This document shows, piece by piece, positions 50,584 to 58,501 of a stretch of 64,000 nucleotides of DNA (the first letter of the stretch is position 1; the number at the start of each line of letters is the position of its first letter). Location of the stretch: assembly GCF_042655485.1 (NCBI RefSeq), contig NZ_JBHSMC010000005.1, forward strand, positions 1-64,000, in the 5' to 3' direction. The notes under the pieces were generated by a model that was not told the DNA's origin, searched no databases, and worked only from the letters and a program-made list of their open reading frames with translations. The stretch comes from Lederbergia graminis (lineage in GTDB: Bacteria > Bacillota > Bacilli > Bacillales > Bacillaceae_C). The position numbers were made by a program, and so were the translations under genes.

Positions 50584-51681
50584 TTGAATCAAAGATTAAC
50601 TAAATTATCAACTTGGTTAAAAAAAGAAAATATAGACGTTGCCTTTATTACTTCACCAGATAATGTTTTTTATTTAACTGGTTTTTTAAGTGAACCGCAT
50701 GAACGTTTACTTGGACTAGCAGTTTTTCAAGAAGAAGAACCATTCTTAGTTTGTCCTGCTATGGAAGTAAATGATGCTAAAAATGTAGGGTGGAACAATG
50801 AAATCATCGGCTATAGTGATACAGATAAGCCTTGGGATTTTGTTGAGAGTAGAATAAAAGCACGTAATATAAACGTGAGAAAGTTTGCGATTGAGAAAGA
50901 AAATTTAAATGTGGAGAGATATGAAGAATTAATATCTCGTTTTGAAGGTGCTGTGTTTAGTTCTGCAGAAGCAATTCTTCATGAATTACGTTTAGTAAAA
51001 GATGAATCAGAGATGAAGCTATTAAGAAAAGCATGTGAACTTGCTGATTTCGCTGTAGAAGTTGGGGTTAATGCAATTGCGGAAGGTAAATCCGAATTTG
51101 ATATCATTGCTGAAATCGAATATGAAGTGAAGAAAAAAGGCGTTTCCGGAATGTCCTTCGATACAATGGTTCTTACTGGAAAAAACGCAGCTTCTCCACA
51201 TGGCACACCTGGCCAAACGAAGATTAAAAAAGGTGACCTTGTCCTCTTTGACCTTGGAGTAATTTATGAAGGTTATTGTTCCGACATTACGAGAACAGTT
51301 GCCTATGGTGACATTACAGCTGAACAGGAAAAGATATACAACACCGTTCTACAAGCAGAAGAAACTGCTGTGCAGGCAGTAAAGCCCGGTGTAAGAGCGA
51401 TGGACCTCGATAAAATTGCTCGCGATATAATTCACAATGCTGGATATGGTGACTATTTTCCACACCGCCTTGGACATGGTCTCGGAATAAGTGTACATGA
51501 ATATCCTTCTATGACAGCAACGAATGAACTACAATTGAAACCAGGCATGGTATTTACAATTGAACCAGGAATATACGTACCAGAAGTAGCAGGAGTCCGA
51601 ATTGAAGATGACGTACTAGTCACAGAAAATGGTGTTGAAGTATTAACTAAGTTTCCTAAGAACTTGCAAGTAATTAACTAA
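50584..51681 (+). CDS. M24-family Xaa-Pro dipeptidase/aminopeptidase
   Basis: 365 aa from TTG 50584, 9-10 bases behind GAGGAG (an ATG three codons earlier lies directly on the ribosome site). N-terminal creatinase-like domain about 1-125 (VAFITSPDNVFYLTGFLSEPHERLLG), catalytic pita-bread domain about 135-365 with metal ligands FDLGVIYEGYCSDITRT (two Asp), HRLGHGLGISVHEYP (His), FTIEPGIYVPEVAG (Glu) and VRIEDDVLV (Glu). Cleaves dipeptides or N-terminal residues before Pro. In Bacillus paralogues are called YpdF, YqhT and PepQ; I cannot decide between them. Confidence 0.9.
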   Translation: MNQRLTKLSTWLKKENIDVAFITSPDNVFYLTGFLSEPHERLLGLAVFQEEEPFLVCPAMEVNDAKNVGWNNEIIGYSDTDKPWDFVESRIKARNINVRKFAIEKENLNVERYEELISRFEGAVFSSAEAILHELRLVKDESEMKLLRKACELADFAVEVGVNAIAEGKSEFDIIAEIEYEVKKKGVSGMSFDTMVLTGKNAASPHGTPGQTKIKKGDLVLFDLGVIYEGYCSDITRTVAYGDITAEQEKIYNTVLQAEETAVQAVKPGVRAMDLDKIARDIIHNAGYGDYFPHRLGHGLGISVHEYPSMTATNELQLKPGMVFTIEPGIYVPEVAGVRIEDDVLVTENGVEVLTKFPKNLQVIN

Positions 51682-51810
51682 GTTAAAAAGAGATTAAGAA
51701 ATTTAAACGGTAACAAAAAACAAACTATCACTGAATCATGATTAAGATAATTCGGATTTTTGTGTCTTAGAATGCTATTCTCACAGGATAGCACTTCTGC
51801 TATGCACATT

Positions 51811-51951
51811 TAAAGTTACCAGCGGAGGAAATACACGTAGACTCCTACGGGACTTACGGTAGCCGGAAGACCCCACAGGCGCGATCAGCGCCGAGGAGGC
51901 TTCCGTACCGCCCGTGGAAAGCGAAGTGTATTTCCGCAGCGGGTATAAATT
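51811..51951. repeat. Family A intergenic repeat (A6), uninterrupted
   Basis: 141 bp in the 325-bp gap between the M24 gene and ald. Modules in order: ACCAGCGGAGGAAATACACG, AGACTCCTACGGGA, AAGACCCCACAGGCGCGA, TCAGCGCCGAGGAGGCTTCC, CGCCCGTGGAAAGCGAAG, TGTATTTCCGCAGCGGGTA. GGAGGAAATACAC / GTGTATTTCC and GGCGC / GCGCC give inner and outer stems. Best reference copy for the interrupted A4 and A7. Confidence 0.8.
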
Positions 51952-52006
51952 TAGTTATAGTTATACATCAAAACACACTTATCTTGAAGCCATATACCGA
52001 TAATTC

Positions 52007-53122
52007 TTAATCTAATAAACTCTCAACATTTGTATACTCATAATCAAATGCTTCCGCTACACTTTTATATGTTATATGACCTTTTAATGTATTGATTCCT
52101 TTTCGCAATGCCTCATTGTCTAAACATGCTTGCTTATACCCTTTATTAGCAATTTGTAATACATACGGAACAGTCGCATTTGTTAGTGCAATTGTTGAAG
52201 TTCTTGGAACAGCTCCTGGCATATTTGCTACAGCGTAATGAACGACTTCGTGCTTAATATATGTCGGATTATCATGTGTAGTGACTTTATCACTTGTTTC
52301 AAATATTCCACCTTGATCAATGGCAATATCAATAATTACAGACCCAGGTTTCATCGATTTTACCATTTCTTCTGATACTAACTTTGGAGCTTTTGCTCCA
52401 GGTATTAATACAGTACCTATGACAAGGTCAGAATTTTCCACCGCACGTGCAATGTTATAGGAATTTGATATTAACGTCGTTACTTGATTTTTAAACAAAT
52501 CATCTAAATATCGGCATCGATCTACACTTAGTTCTATGATTGTCACTTCCGCACCTAATCCCACTGCAATTTTCGCTGCATTAGTACCGGCAATTCCTCC
52601 ACCAATAATCGTTACTTTACCACGCTCTACTCCTGGGACACCACCTAAAAGAATACCTTGACCCCCATGGATTTTTTCAAGAAACTGAGCGCCAATTTGT
52701 GTAGACATACGGCCAGCAATTTCACTCATTGGCGTTAATAAAGGTAAAGTTCGATTTGGTAGTTGAACTGTTTCATAGGCAATGCCTGTAACCTTTTTTG
52801 CAATTAATTCATCCGTTAATTTTGGTTCATTCGCTAGATGAAGGTATGTAAATATGATTAAATCTTCACGAAAAAAAGGAAATTCTTCTTCTAGTGGTGC
52901 CTTTACTTTCATGACCAGCTCTTGTGACCACGCCTCTTCCGCAGTATTTACTATTTTTGCACCAGCTTGTAAATACTCATCATCAGTAAAACCTGAACCA
53001 GCACCTGCATCCTTCTCCACATAAACTTCATGACCAGATGCTAATAATGTTTCTGCTCCTGATGGTGTCATCGCTACTCGATTTTCATTATTTAATATTT
53101 CTCTAGGTACTCCAATCTTCAT
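52007..53122 (-). CDS. ald: Alanine dehydrogenase
   Basis: 371 aa from ATG 53122 behind GGAGGATAGTTTA. NAD-dependent L-alanine to pyruvate and ammonia; important in spore formation and outgrowth. Starts MKIGVPREILNNENRVAMTPSG; catalytic Lys in QELVMKVKAP, His in IIFTYLHLANEP; nucleotide fold VTIIGGGIAGTNAAKIAVGLGAEV; DIAIDQGGIFETS; NMPGAVPRTSTIALTNATVPYV. Its own unit between uspA (opposite strand) and a 48-aa gene. Confidence 0.97.
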   Translation of the reverse strand: MKIGVPREILNNENRVAMTPSGAETLLASGHEVYVEKDAGAGSGFTDDEYLQAGAKIVNTAEEAWSQELVMKVKAPLEEEFPFFREDLIIFTYLHLANEPKLTDELIAKKVTGIAYETVQLPNRTLPLLTPMSEIAGRMSTQIGAQFLEKIHGGQGILLGGVPGVERGKVTIIGGGIAGTNAAKIAVGLGAEVTIIELSVDRCRYLDDLFKNQVTTLISNSYNIARAVENSDLVIGTVLIPGAKAPKLVSEEMVKSMKPGSVIIDIAIDQGGIFETSDKVTTHDNPTYIKHEVVHYAVANMPGAVPRTSTIALTNATVPYVLQIANKGYKQACLDNEALRKGINTLKGHITYKSVAEAFDYEYTNVESLLD

Positions 53123-53157
53123 TAAACTATCCTCCATTAAACTGTTTCCTAAAAACA

Positions 53158-53197
53158 AACCAAGCAGCAATAAATAAGAAATAAGCTGCTTGGAATT
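53158..53197 (-). terminator. Terminator between the 48-aa gene and ald
   Basis: Minus strand CCAAGCAGC, loop, GCTGCTTGG followed by TTTGTTTTT. Separates the small gene from ald. Confidence 0.8.
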
Positions 53198-53203
53198 TTA
53201 GAA

Positions 53204-53350
53204 TTATTTTGTCTCTTCTATTGTATCATTATTATTTTCAATTTGTTGTTCAATTCCACCTACAATGTACATGTCAGAAATTTGTTGAATCGTTTGTTCA
53301 TTCTCCTTTTCCGTATACTCAAATTGATGTTTATCTTGTTGTTTTGACAC
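53204..53350 (-). CDS. Small hydrophilic protein, DUF4025/YozQ-like
   Basis: 48 aa from GTG 53350 behind AAGGAGATGGAATT. Reads MSKQQDKHQFEYTEKE, then NEQTIQQISDMYIVGGIEQQ and NNNDTIEETK. The Q-I-S-D-x-Y-x-x-G core resembles YozQ (DUF4025) proteins of Bacillus as I remember them. Highly charged, no Cys, no membrane segment. Has its own terminator. Function unknown. Confidence 0.7.
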   Translation of the reverse strand: MSKQQDKHQFEYTEKENEQTIQQISDMYIVGGIEQQIENNNDTIEETK

Positions 53351-53452
53351 AATTCCATCTCCTTCTTCTTTAATCGTTTTATTATCTGTTAGATTAAAGC
53401 AGATATACTTGGGTAAACATGTTAAAATAGAGAAAAAGGAGGCAGATTTAAT

Positions 53453-53911
53453 ATGGCACTTGGTTATTCAAATATATTAGTCGCAGTAGATGGATCAACA
53501 TCCGCAGAATACGCCTTCAAAAAAGCAATACAAATAGCTAAACGAAACAATGCTAAACTAACACTTATTCACGTCATTGATACGAGGTCTTTCGTAGCAA
53601 TTGATGCTTATAATGGGACAATGGCTGAAAGAGCCGAGAAATATGCAAAAGACATATTAAGTAATTACAAAAAAGAAGCAGCAAGTCAAGGTCTGACAGA
53701 ATTAGATACAATTATTGAATACGGCTCACCAAAGGTAGTTATTCCAAAACAAGCAGCACAAAAAATAAAAGCCGACCTAATTATTTGTGGTGCAACTGGA
53801 TTAAATGCAGTCGAACGTTTATTAATTGGAAGTGTTTCCGAACAAATTACCCGTTCCGCTTCATGTGACGTACTAGTTGTTAGAACAGAAGAAGAAGTAA
53901 TTAAAGAGTGA
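53453..53911 (+). CDS. Universal stress protein UspA family
   Basis: 152 aa. Usp fold with ATP-binding type motif: NILVAVDGSTSAEYAFKKAI at the N-terminus and GATGLNAVERLLIGSVSEQI (G-x2-G-x9-GS) near the end, so a nucleotide-binding Usp. Predicted cytoplasmic stress-response protein. Strong site AGGAGGCAGATTTAAT. Divergent from the 48-aa gene. Confidence 0.92.
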   Translation: MALGYSNILVAVDGSTSAEYAFKKAIQIAKRNNAKLTLIHVIDTRSFVAIDAYNGTMAERAEKYAKDILSNYKKEAASQGLTELDTIIEYGSPKVVIPKQAAQKIKADLIICGATGLNAVERLLIGSVSEQITRSASCDVLVVRTEEEVIKE

Positions 53912-54090
53912 AAGCTGAGACAAAAGCTTTATAACTAAATCTAAATCTGACAAATATTAATGCAACTATCCAGATACGGACATACACTTCGCAGATAACG
54001 GTCCATTCAATATTAGATTACAACCTAAAACTATCCTTCATTCACATTGCAAATAGCCGATGTCTGCAAAAAAGCACATCATTTCTATAG

Positions 54091-54142
54091 AAAAAAGCCA
54101 AACTATCTTGAAAATAATTCAAGCGATAGTTTGGCTTTTAGT
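54091..54142. terminator. Terminator between uspA and argH
   Basis: AAAAGCCAAACTATC.TTGAA AATAA TTCAA.GATAGTTTGGCTTTT with T-rich tail. Between converging genes and about 180 bp from uspA; likely bidirectional. Confidence 0.85.
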
Positions 54143-54181
54143 TCAATTAAATTCTTTTGTTCTATCAGCCTTTTTTGATAT

Positions 54182-55552
54182 TTATAAAAGCTGTTTTGCT
54201 TTTTCTAATTGGAATTTCACCTGTTCGAAACCTGTTCCACCATACGAATTTCTTCTCTTTACTGCTTGTCTTGGGGAAAGAACTTCGTATACATCCTCCT
54301 CAATATTAGGGCAGGCTTCCTTCAACTCATGAATGGATAAATCAAGTAAATAACAATTTTTATTTATGCATGTAAGGACTAGCTTACCAACAATTTCATG
54401 TGCTTCTCGGAAAGGAATTCCTTTCGTTGCTAAATAATCAGCAAGTTCCGTTGCATTTGAGAAATCCTGATGAACCGCTTCTTCCATAACTTCTTTCTTC
54501 ACTGTCATTGTTGCTATCATGCCGGCGAATATCTTTAAAGATCCCGTTAAAGTATGTACTGTGTCAAACATACCTTCCTTATCTTCCTGCATATCTTTGT
54601 TATAAGTTAATGGTAAACCTTTTAAAGTAGTTAACATTCCTACTAGATTACCAACAACACGACCTGTTTTTCCACGAATCAATTCCGCCATATCTGGATT
54701 TTTCTTCTGTGGCATAATGCTACTGCCTGTCGCATATGTGTCATCCAGTTCAATAAAACTAAACTCCCGGCTTGACCAAAGGATAATTTCCTCTGCAAGT
54801 CTAGAAAGATGGGTTATGGTCAAAGCAGAATTACTAAGGAATTCTACGATAAAATCACGATCACTAACAGCATCCATACTGTTTTCATACACAGCCGCGA
54901 ATCCTAACTGTTCAGCAGTGTAGTGACGATCAATTGGGAATGTAGTACCTGCAAGAGCACTTGCCCCAAGTGGTGATACGTCGATTCTTTTTGTGCTTTC
55001 ATCAAAGCGCTCATAGTCACGTTGTAACATCCAAAAGTATGCAAGTAAATGATGGGCAAAAGAAATCGGTTGTGCTCTTTGCAAATGAGTGTAGCCGGGC
55101 AAGACTGTGTCAACATTTTCTTGCGCTTGCCCTACAAGTGCTGCTTGCAGCTCCTTTATATGTCCCTTAATTATTTGAACTTGTTTCTTTAAGTATAAGT
55201 GCATATCGGTAGCTACTTGATCATTTCGACTTCTTCCCGTATGAAGTTTTCCTCCAACTGGCCCAATATCATCTGTCAGCATTTTTTCAAGATTTAAGTG
55301 GATATCTTCCTCTGAAACAGAATACTCTAATTCGCCAGCTTGTGCTTTTTCTTTGAGGTTTAATAATCCGGCAACGATTTTTTCACTTTCTTCAGGTGAG
55401 ATGATATTTGTTTTTCCAAGCATTTTCACATGAGCAATGCTTCCTTCAATATCTTCCATTACTAATTCCTGATCGAAAGAGATGGAGGCGCCGAATTCCT
55501 CAATCCACTGCTCGGGTGTTTTTGAAAAGCGCCCTCCCCATGCTTTCTTCAT
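54182..55552 (-). CDS. argH: Argininosuccinate lyase
   Basis: 456 aa. Last step of arginine synthesis: argininosuccinate to arginine and fumarate. KAWGGRFSKTPEQWIEEFGASISFD at the N-terminus; HTGRSRNDQVATDMHLYL; catalytic GYTHLQRAQPISFAHHLLAY; signature GSSIMPQKKNPDMAELIRGKTGR. Start overlaps the argG stop by ATGA, so the genes are co-translated. Confidence 0.97.
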   Translation of the reverse strand: MKKAWGGRFSKTPEQWIEEFGASISFDQELVMEDIEGSIAHVKMLGKTNIISPEESEKIVAGLLNLKEKAQAGELEYSVSEEDIHLNLEKMLTDDIGPVGGKLHTGRSRNDQVATDMHLYLKKQVQIIKGHIKELQAALVGQAQENVDTVLPGYTHLQRAQPISFAHHLLAYFWMLQRDYERFDESTKRIDVSPLGASALAGTTFPIDRHYTAEQLGFAAVYENSMDAVSDRDFIVEFLSNSALTITHLSRLAEEIILWSSREFSFIELDDTYATGSSIMPQKKNPDMAELIRGKTGRVVGNLVGMLTTLKGLPLTYNKDMQEDKEGMFDTVHTLTGSLKIFAGMIATMTVKKEVMEEAVHQDFSNATELADYLATKGIPFREAHEIVGKLVLTCINKNCYLLDLSIHELKEACPNIEEDVYEVLSPRQAVKRRNSYGGTGFEQVKFQLEKAKQLL

Positions 55553-56754
55553 GCGTTAACCCCATCCTTTTTTTGAATCATGCTGTGTACTTCAGTTGGA
55601 AGTCCCCAAAGTTTAATAAAGCCAACAGATGCAGATTGGTCAAATTGATCTTCTTTTGTATAAGTTGCAAGCTTTTCATTATATAGAGAATTTGGTGATT
55701 TTCTTCCTTGCACAATCGCATGGCCTTTGAATAGTTTTACTCTAACTGTTCCATTTACATATTGTTGTGTTTCTTTGATAAACGCCACAAGAGCATCTCT
55801 TAATGGAGAGAACCATAGCCCATCGTAAATTAATTCCGTTAATTTTTTACTGATAACAGGTTTAAAATGCGCCAATTCTTTCACTAAAGTTAAGTCTTCT
55901 AATTCTTTATGTGCTGTAAGTAATGTCATCGCACCAGGACATTCGTATATTTCACGTGATTTTATACCTACTAAGCGGTTTTCTACATGGTCGATTCTTC
56001 CGACGCCATGTTTACCAGCTAAAGCATTCAATTCTAAAATCAGTTCACTAAGTGGATATTTTTTCCCGTTAATAGATACAGGTACACCTTGTTCAAATTC
56101 AATTTCAATTATATCCGGAGTATCCGGTGTATTTTCAAGCGCAACTGTTAAATCATATGCATCCTCCGGTGGTGCTTCCCAAGGATTTTCTAAGATCCCA
56201 CATTCATTTGCTCTTCCCCATAGATTTTGATCTACGGAATAAGGGCTATCTAAATCAATTGGAATTGGAACACCTTTATCTTTCGCATACTCGATTTCCT
56301 CTTCACGTGACCAACTCCACTCACGAACAGGGGCAAGAATTTCAAGATTTGGATTTAGAGCTTTTATCGATACTTCAAAACGCACTTGGTCATTCCCTTT
56401 ACCAGTGCAGCCGTGTGCCACTGCATCCGCATTTTCTTGTTCTGCAATTTCTACTAATTTTTTTGAAATTAATGGTCTAGATAAAGCAGAAACTAATGGA
56501 TATTTATTTTCATACATTGTGTGTGCTTGTAAAGAAAGTAATGCATATTCATTCGCAAATTCCTCTTTTGCATCCACTACAAAGCTTTTGGATGCTCCCA
56601 TATCAAGTGCTTTTGACTGAATAAATGCTAAGTCTTTCCCTTCACCAACATCCAGGCAGCATGCAATAACATCGTACCCTTTATCTATAAACCATTTAAT
56701 CGCAACAGACGTATCTAAACCTCCAGAATAAGCAAGAACAACTTTCTTTTTCAT
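55549..56754 (-). CDS. argG: Argininosuccinate synthase
   Basis: 401 aa. ATP-dependent joining of citrulline and aspartate. PP-loop VLAYSGGLDTSVAIKWF at residues 5-21; HGCTGKGNDQVRFE; DLDSPYSVDQNLWGRANECG; VGRIDHVENRLVGIKSREIYE. First gene of argGH; start behind GGAGGATTTATC. Likely repressed by arginine through the AhrC/ArgR-type boxes upstream. Confidence 0.97.
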   Translation of the reverse strand: MKKKVVLAYSGGLDTSVAIKWFIDKGYDVIACCLDVGEGKDLAFIQSKALDMGASKSFVVDAKEEFANEYALLSLQAHTMYENKYPLVSALSRPLISKKLVEIAEQENADAVAHGCTGKGNDQVRFEVSIKALNPNLEILAPVREWSWSREEEIEYAKDKGVPIPIDLDSPYSVDQNLWGRANECGILENPWEAPPEDAYDLTVALENTPDTPDIIEIEFEQGVPVSINGKKYPLSELILELNALAGKHGVGRIDHVENRLVGIKSREIYECPGAMTLLTAHKELEDLTLVKELAHFKPVISKKLTELIYDGLWFSPLRDALVAFIKETQQYVNGTVRVKLFKGHAIVQGRKSPNSLYNEKLATYTKEDQFDQSASVGFIKLWGLPTEVHSMIQKKDGVNA

Positions 56755-56776
56755 GATAAATCCTCCTGTTAGTGAG

Positions 56777-56790
56777 TGTATAGTTATACA
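56777..56790 (-). promoter_or_regulatory. Possible ARG box (AhrC/ArgR operator)
   Basis: TGTATAGTTATACA, a 14-bp near-palindrome 22 bp upstream of argG, close to the TGNATWWWWATNCA operator consensus. A second half-site pair, TGTATA at 56869-56874 and TATACA at 56887-56892, lies about 100 bp further up. Fits arginine repression of argGH. Confidence 0.55.
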
Positions 56791-56954
56791 TTAAAATTTA
56801 TTTTTAATCATTTAATATATTGGATAATATCATAATAGATTCATATTTTCAATACTTATTCATTAAAATGTATAAAAATAATATACTATACATCCAAATA
56901 AAGTAATTGTTAAATAGGAGGAATTTTCATACAATTATGTATAAGGAGGGGGTT

Positions 56955-57116
56955 ATGATTACTAATAAAAAGAGAACATTATTTTTCTTTATTTCTACTT
57001 TGGTGATTTTTTCTATATTTACAGTTTATTATCATGTCCCAGTGAAGATTCAAAAGTCATTCTTAGCGAGTACACTTGACGAAAAGCAAGTAGATGTCAA
57101 GATGGATGTTAAATGA
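56955..57116 (+). CDS. Membrane-anchored N-terminal fragment, probably split gene (part 1)
   Basis: 53 aa from ATG 56955 behind AAGGAGGGGGTT. Basic start (MITNKKR), one membrane segment (about 8-27, LFFFISTLVIFSIFTVYYHV), then SFLASTLDEKQVDVKMDVK and a stop. The next frame starts in the overlapping ATGA and continues with a strand-type sequence as if nothing were missing, so parts 1 and 2 are probably one ancestral gene for a membrane-anchored extracellular protein, separated by a one-base shift near an A run. Function unknown. Confidence 0.6.
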   Translation: MITNKKRTLFFFISTLVIFSIFTVYYHVPVKIQKSFLASTLDEKQVDVKMDVK

Positions 57117-57460
57117 AAAAATACTTTTTTAGCCCAACTGAATTAAGAGGAACAATAACAGTTGATGATATTACCTATCATAGTTTTCTAGATACTGATA
57201 CACCATTAGAAAGGGATCATTTTTGGGAAAGGTTAGACCAAAAATTTAAAAATGAGAAATACATCCCTTTATTCATTATCCCACATTCTCATCCGTTCGA
57301 TATTCATAATAATTTTTTAGACGTTCTTTCAATTGACGACAACTTTAATATAATGTCCTTTGCTATAGCCCAAAAAGACATTTCACAGGAAAGCAACATA
57401 TATTTTGGTCCAGCAAAAAATTCCGAAGAAGCCCAAAGATTATGGAACGAAATAAAATAA
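57113..57460 (+). CDS. Extracytoplasmic-domain fragment, probably split gene (part 2)
   Basis: 115 aa. No signal peptide or membrane segment and no good ribosome site of its own; it begins KKYFFSPTELRGTITVDDIT, typical of a beta-rich domain normally preceded by a signal anchor, and ends with SNIYFGPAKNSEEAQRLWNEI. Overlaps part 1 by four bases. Either a reading-frame lesion, translational coupling, or programmed frameshifting. Not recognised by family. Confidence 0.6.
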   Translation: MKKYFFSPTELRGTITVDDITYHSFLDTDTPLERDHFWERLDQKFKNEKYIPLFIIPHSHPFDIHNNFLDVLSIDDNFNIMSFAIAQKDISQESNIYFGPAKNSEEAQRLWNEIK

Positions 57461-57504
57461 GTAACTGATAAAAATATCTCTGATACTATTTAAGGAGTGT
57501 AATA

Positions 57505-57948
57505 ATGAAAATTAGAATGATACTTATGCTAGTAAGTACAATCATACTAATCATTGGTTGTAATAGTGGACCTATTAGTGAAAAACACAAAGTACATAGA
57601 GAATTTTTAGTTGATAAAGGTTGGGAAATTAAAAAACGTACTGACGTAGAAACATATACATTAGACATACCGATCGAAGCGCTAAGTAACTATCATGCTA
57701 GTCGTATTACATTTTTGGATGACTATATAGGTGAGGAAGTTACAGTGTATACGTACGAGTTAAAACAAAAAGATAATGAAGGTAACTTAATTACTTATAT
57801 ATACGAGGTAGAGGACGAAATAATCGGTGGTTATGGAAAGCTTCCAGGATGGACACCAGGCGGATTTAATTTAGATGACAAAGAAAGATTAATAAATGAA
57901 GATATAATTAGCGAAAATAACTTGCAACTTAAAAACGAAGATAAATAA
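57505..57948 (+). CDS. Lipoprotein, possibly DUF4830-like
   Basis: 147 aa. Signal peptide with lipobox (IILIIGC; Cys19), then HREFLVDKGWEIKKRTDVE, VTVYTYELKQKD, TYIYEVEDEIIGGYG. The GW-x-I opening and the closing -IIGG- resemble DUF4830 domain proteins, but I am not certain. Site TTTAAGGAGTGTAATA. Same strand and close to the split gene, so a small envelope-protein cluster inserted between argG and moaB. Confidence 0.7.
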   Translation: MKIRMILMLVSTIILIIGCNSGPISEKHKVHREFLVDKGWEIKKRTDVETYTLDIPIEALSNYHASRITFLDDYIGEEVTVYTYELKQKDNEGNLITYIYEVEDEIIGGYGKLPGWTPGGFNLDDKERLINEDIISENNLQLKNEDK

Positions 57949-57999
57949 AATGGCTTCCTAAAAGTCATCTAATATGACTTCTAGAAAACCATTCATTTT
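57946..57999. terminator. Terminator between the lipoprotein gene and moaB
   Basis: AATGG.TTCCTA.AAGTCAT CTAAT ATGACTT.TAGAAAACCATT then TTTTTT. Stem with small bulges between converging genes. Confidence 0.8.
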
Positions 58000-58000
58000 T

Positions 58001-58501
58001 TTATTTTGTGAGTTCCTTTACTACATGCCCAATCTCTTTTAAGATCAGTTTCTCCATCGCTAGCTTTACCGCTCCTGAAGAACCAGGCATGATAAAAATA
58101 GCTTTATCACGATATACTCCCGCAGCTGCTCTAGATAAGATGGCTGCTGAACCAATATCCTCGGTATAACTTAGCATTCGAAAAATTTCGCCGAAACCTA
58201 CGATTTCTTTCTCAAAAAGTCGAGAAACTGTTTCAATGGTTACATCTCGTTTTGCAATACCAGTTCCACCTGTCATTAAGATCAAGCTAATATCTTTTGT
58301 ACAAGCCATTTCTACCGCATCAATTATTGCTTTCTCTTCATCTTTAACAATTTGATAGGTAGTTGTAAGATGTCCATTATTGCGCAACAACTCTTGAAGC
58401 AACTTCCCACTTTTATCTGTTTCTTCTGTTCTTGTATCACTAATCGTAATAACAGCACATTTTATTGATCTAGTACTGTCATGCATTGTCTCCAAACTCA
58501 T
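58001..58501 (-). CDS. moaB: MoaB/Mog-type molybdenum cofactor protein
   Basis: 166 aa. Binds molybdopterin and catalyses or assists its adenylylation. CAVITISDTRTEETDKSGKLL, LILMTGGTGIAKRDVTIE, FGEIFRMLSYTEDIGSAAILSRAAAGV, IFIMPGSSGAVKLAMEKLIL are the MoCF-binding motifs. The start overlaps the stop of the EcsC-like gene by ATGA; a second ATG at codon 6 with GGAG is an alternative. No other moco gene is in the window. Confidence 0.93.
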   Translation of the reverse strand: MSLETMHDSTRSIKCAVITISDTRTEETDKSGKLLQELLRNNGHLTTTYQIVKDEEKAIIDAVEMACTKDISLILMTGGTGIAKRDVTIETVSRLFEKEIVGFGEIFRMLSYTEDIGSAAILSRAAAGVYRDKAIFIMPGSSGAVKLAMEKLILKEIGHVVKELTK

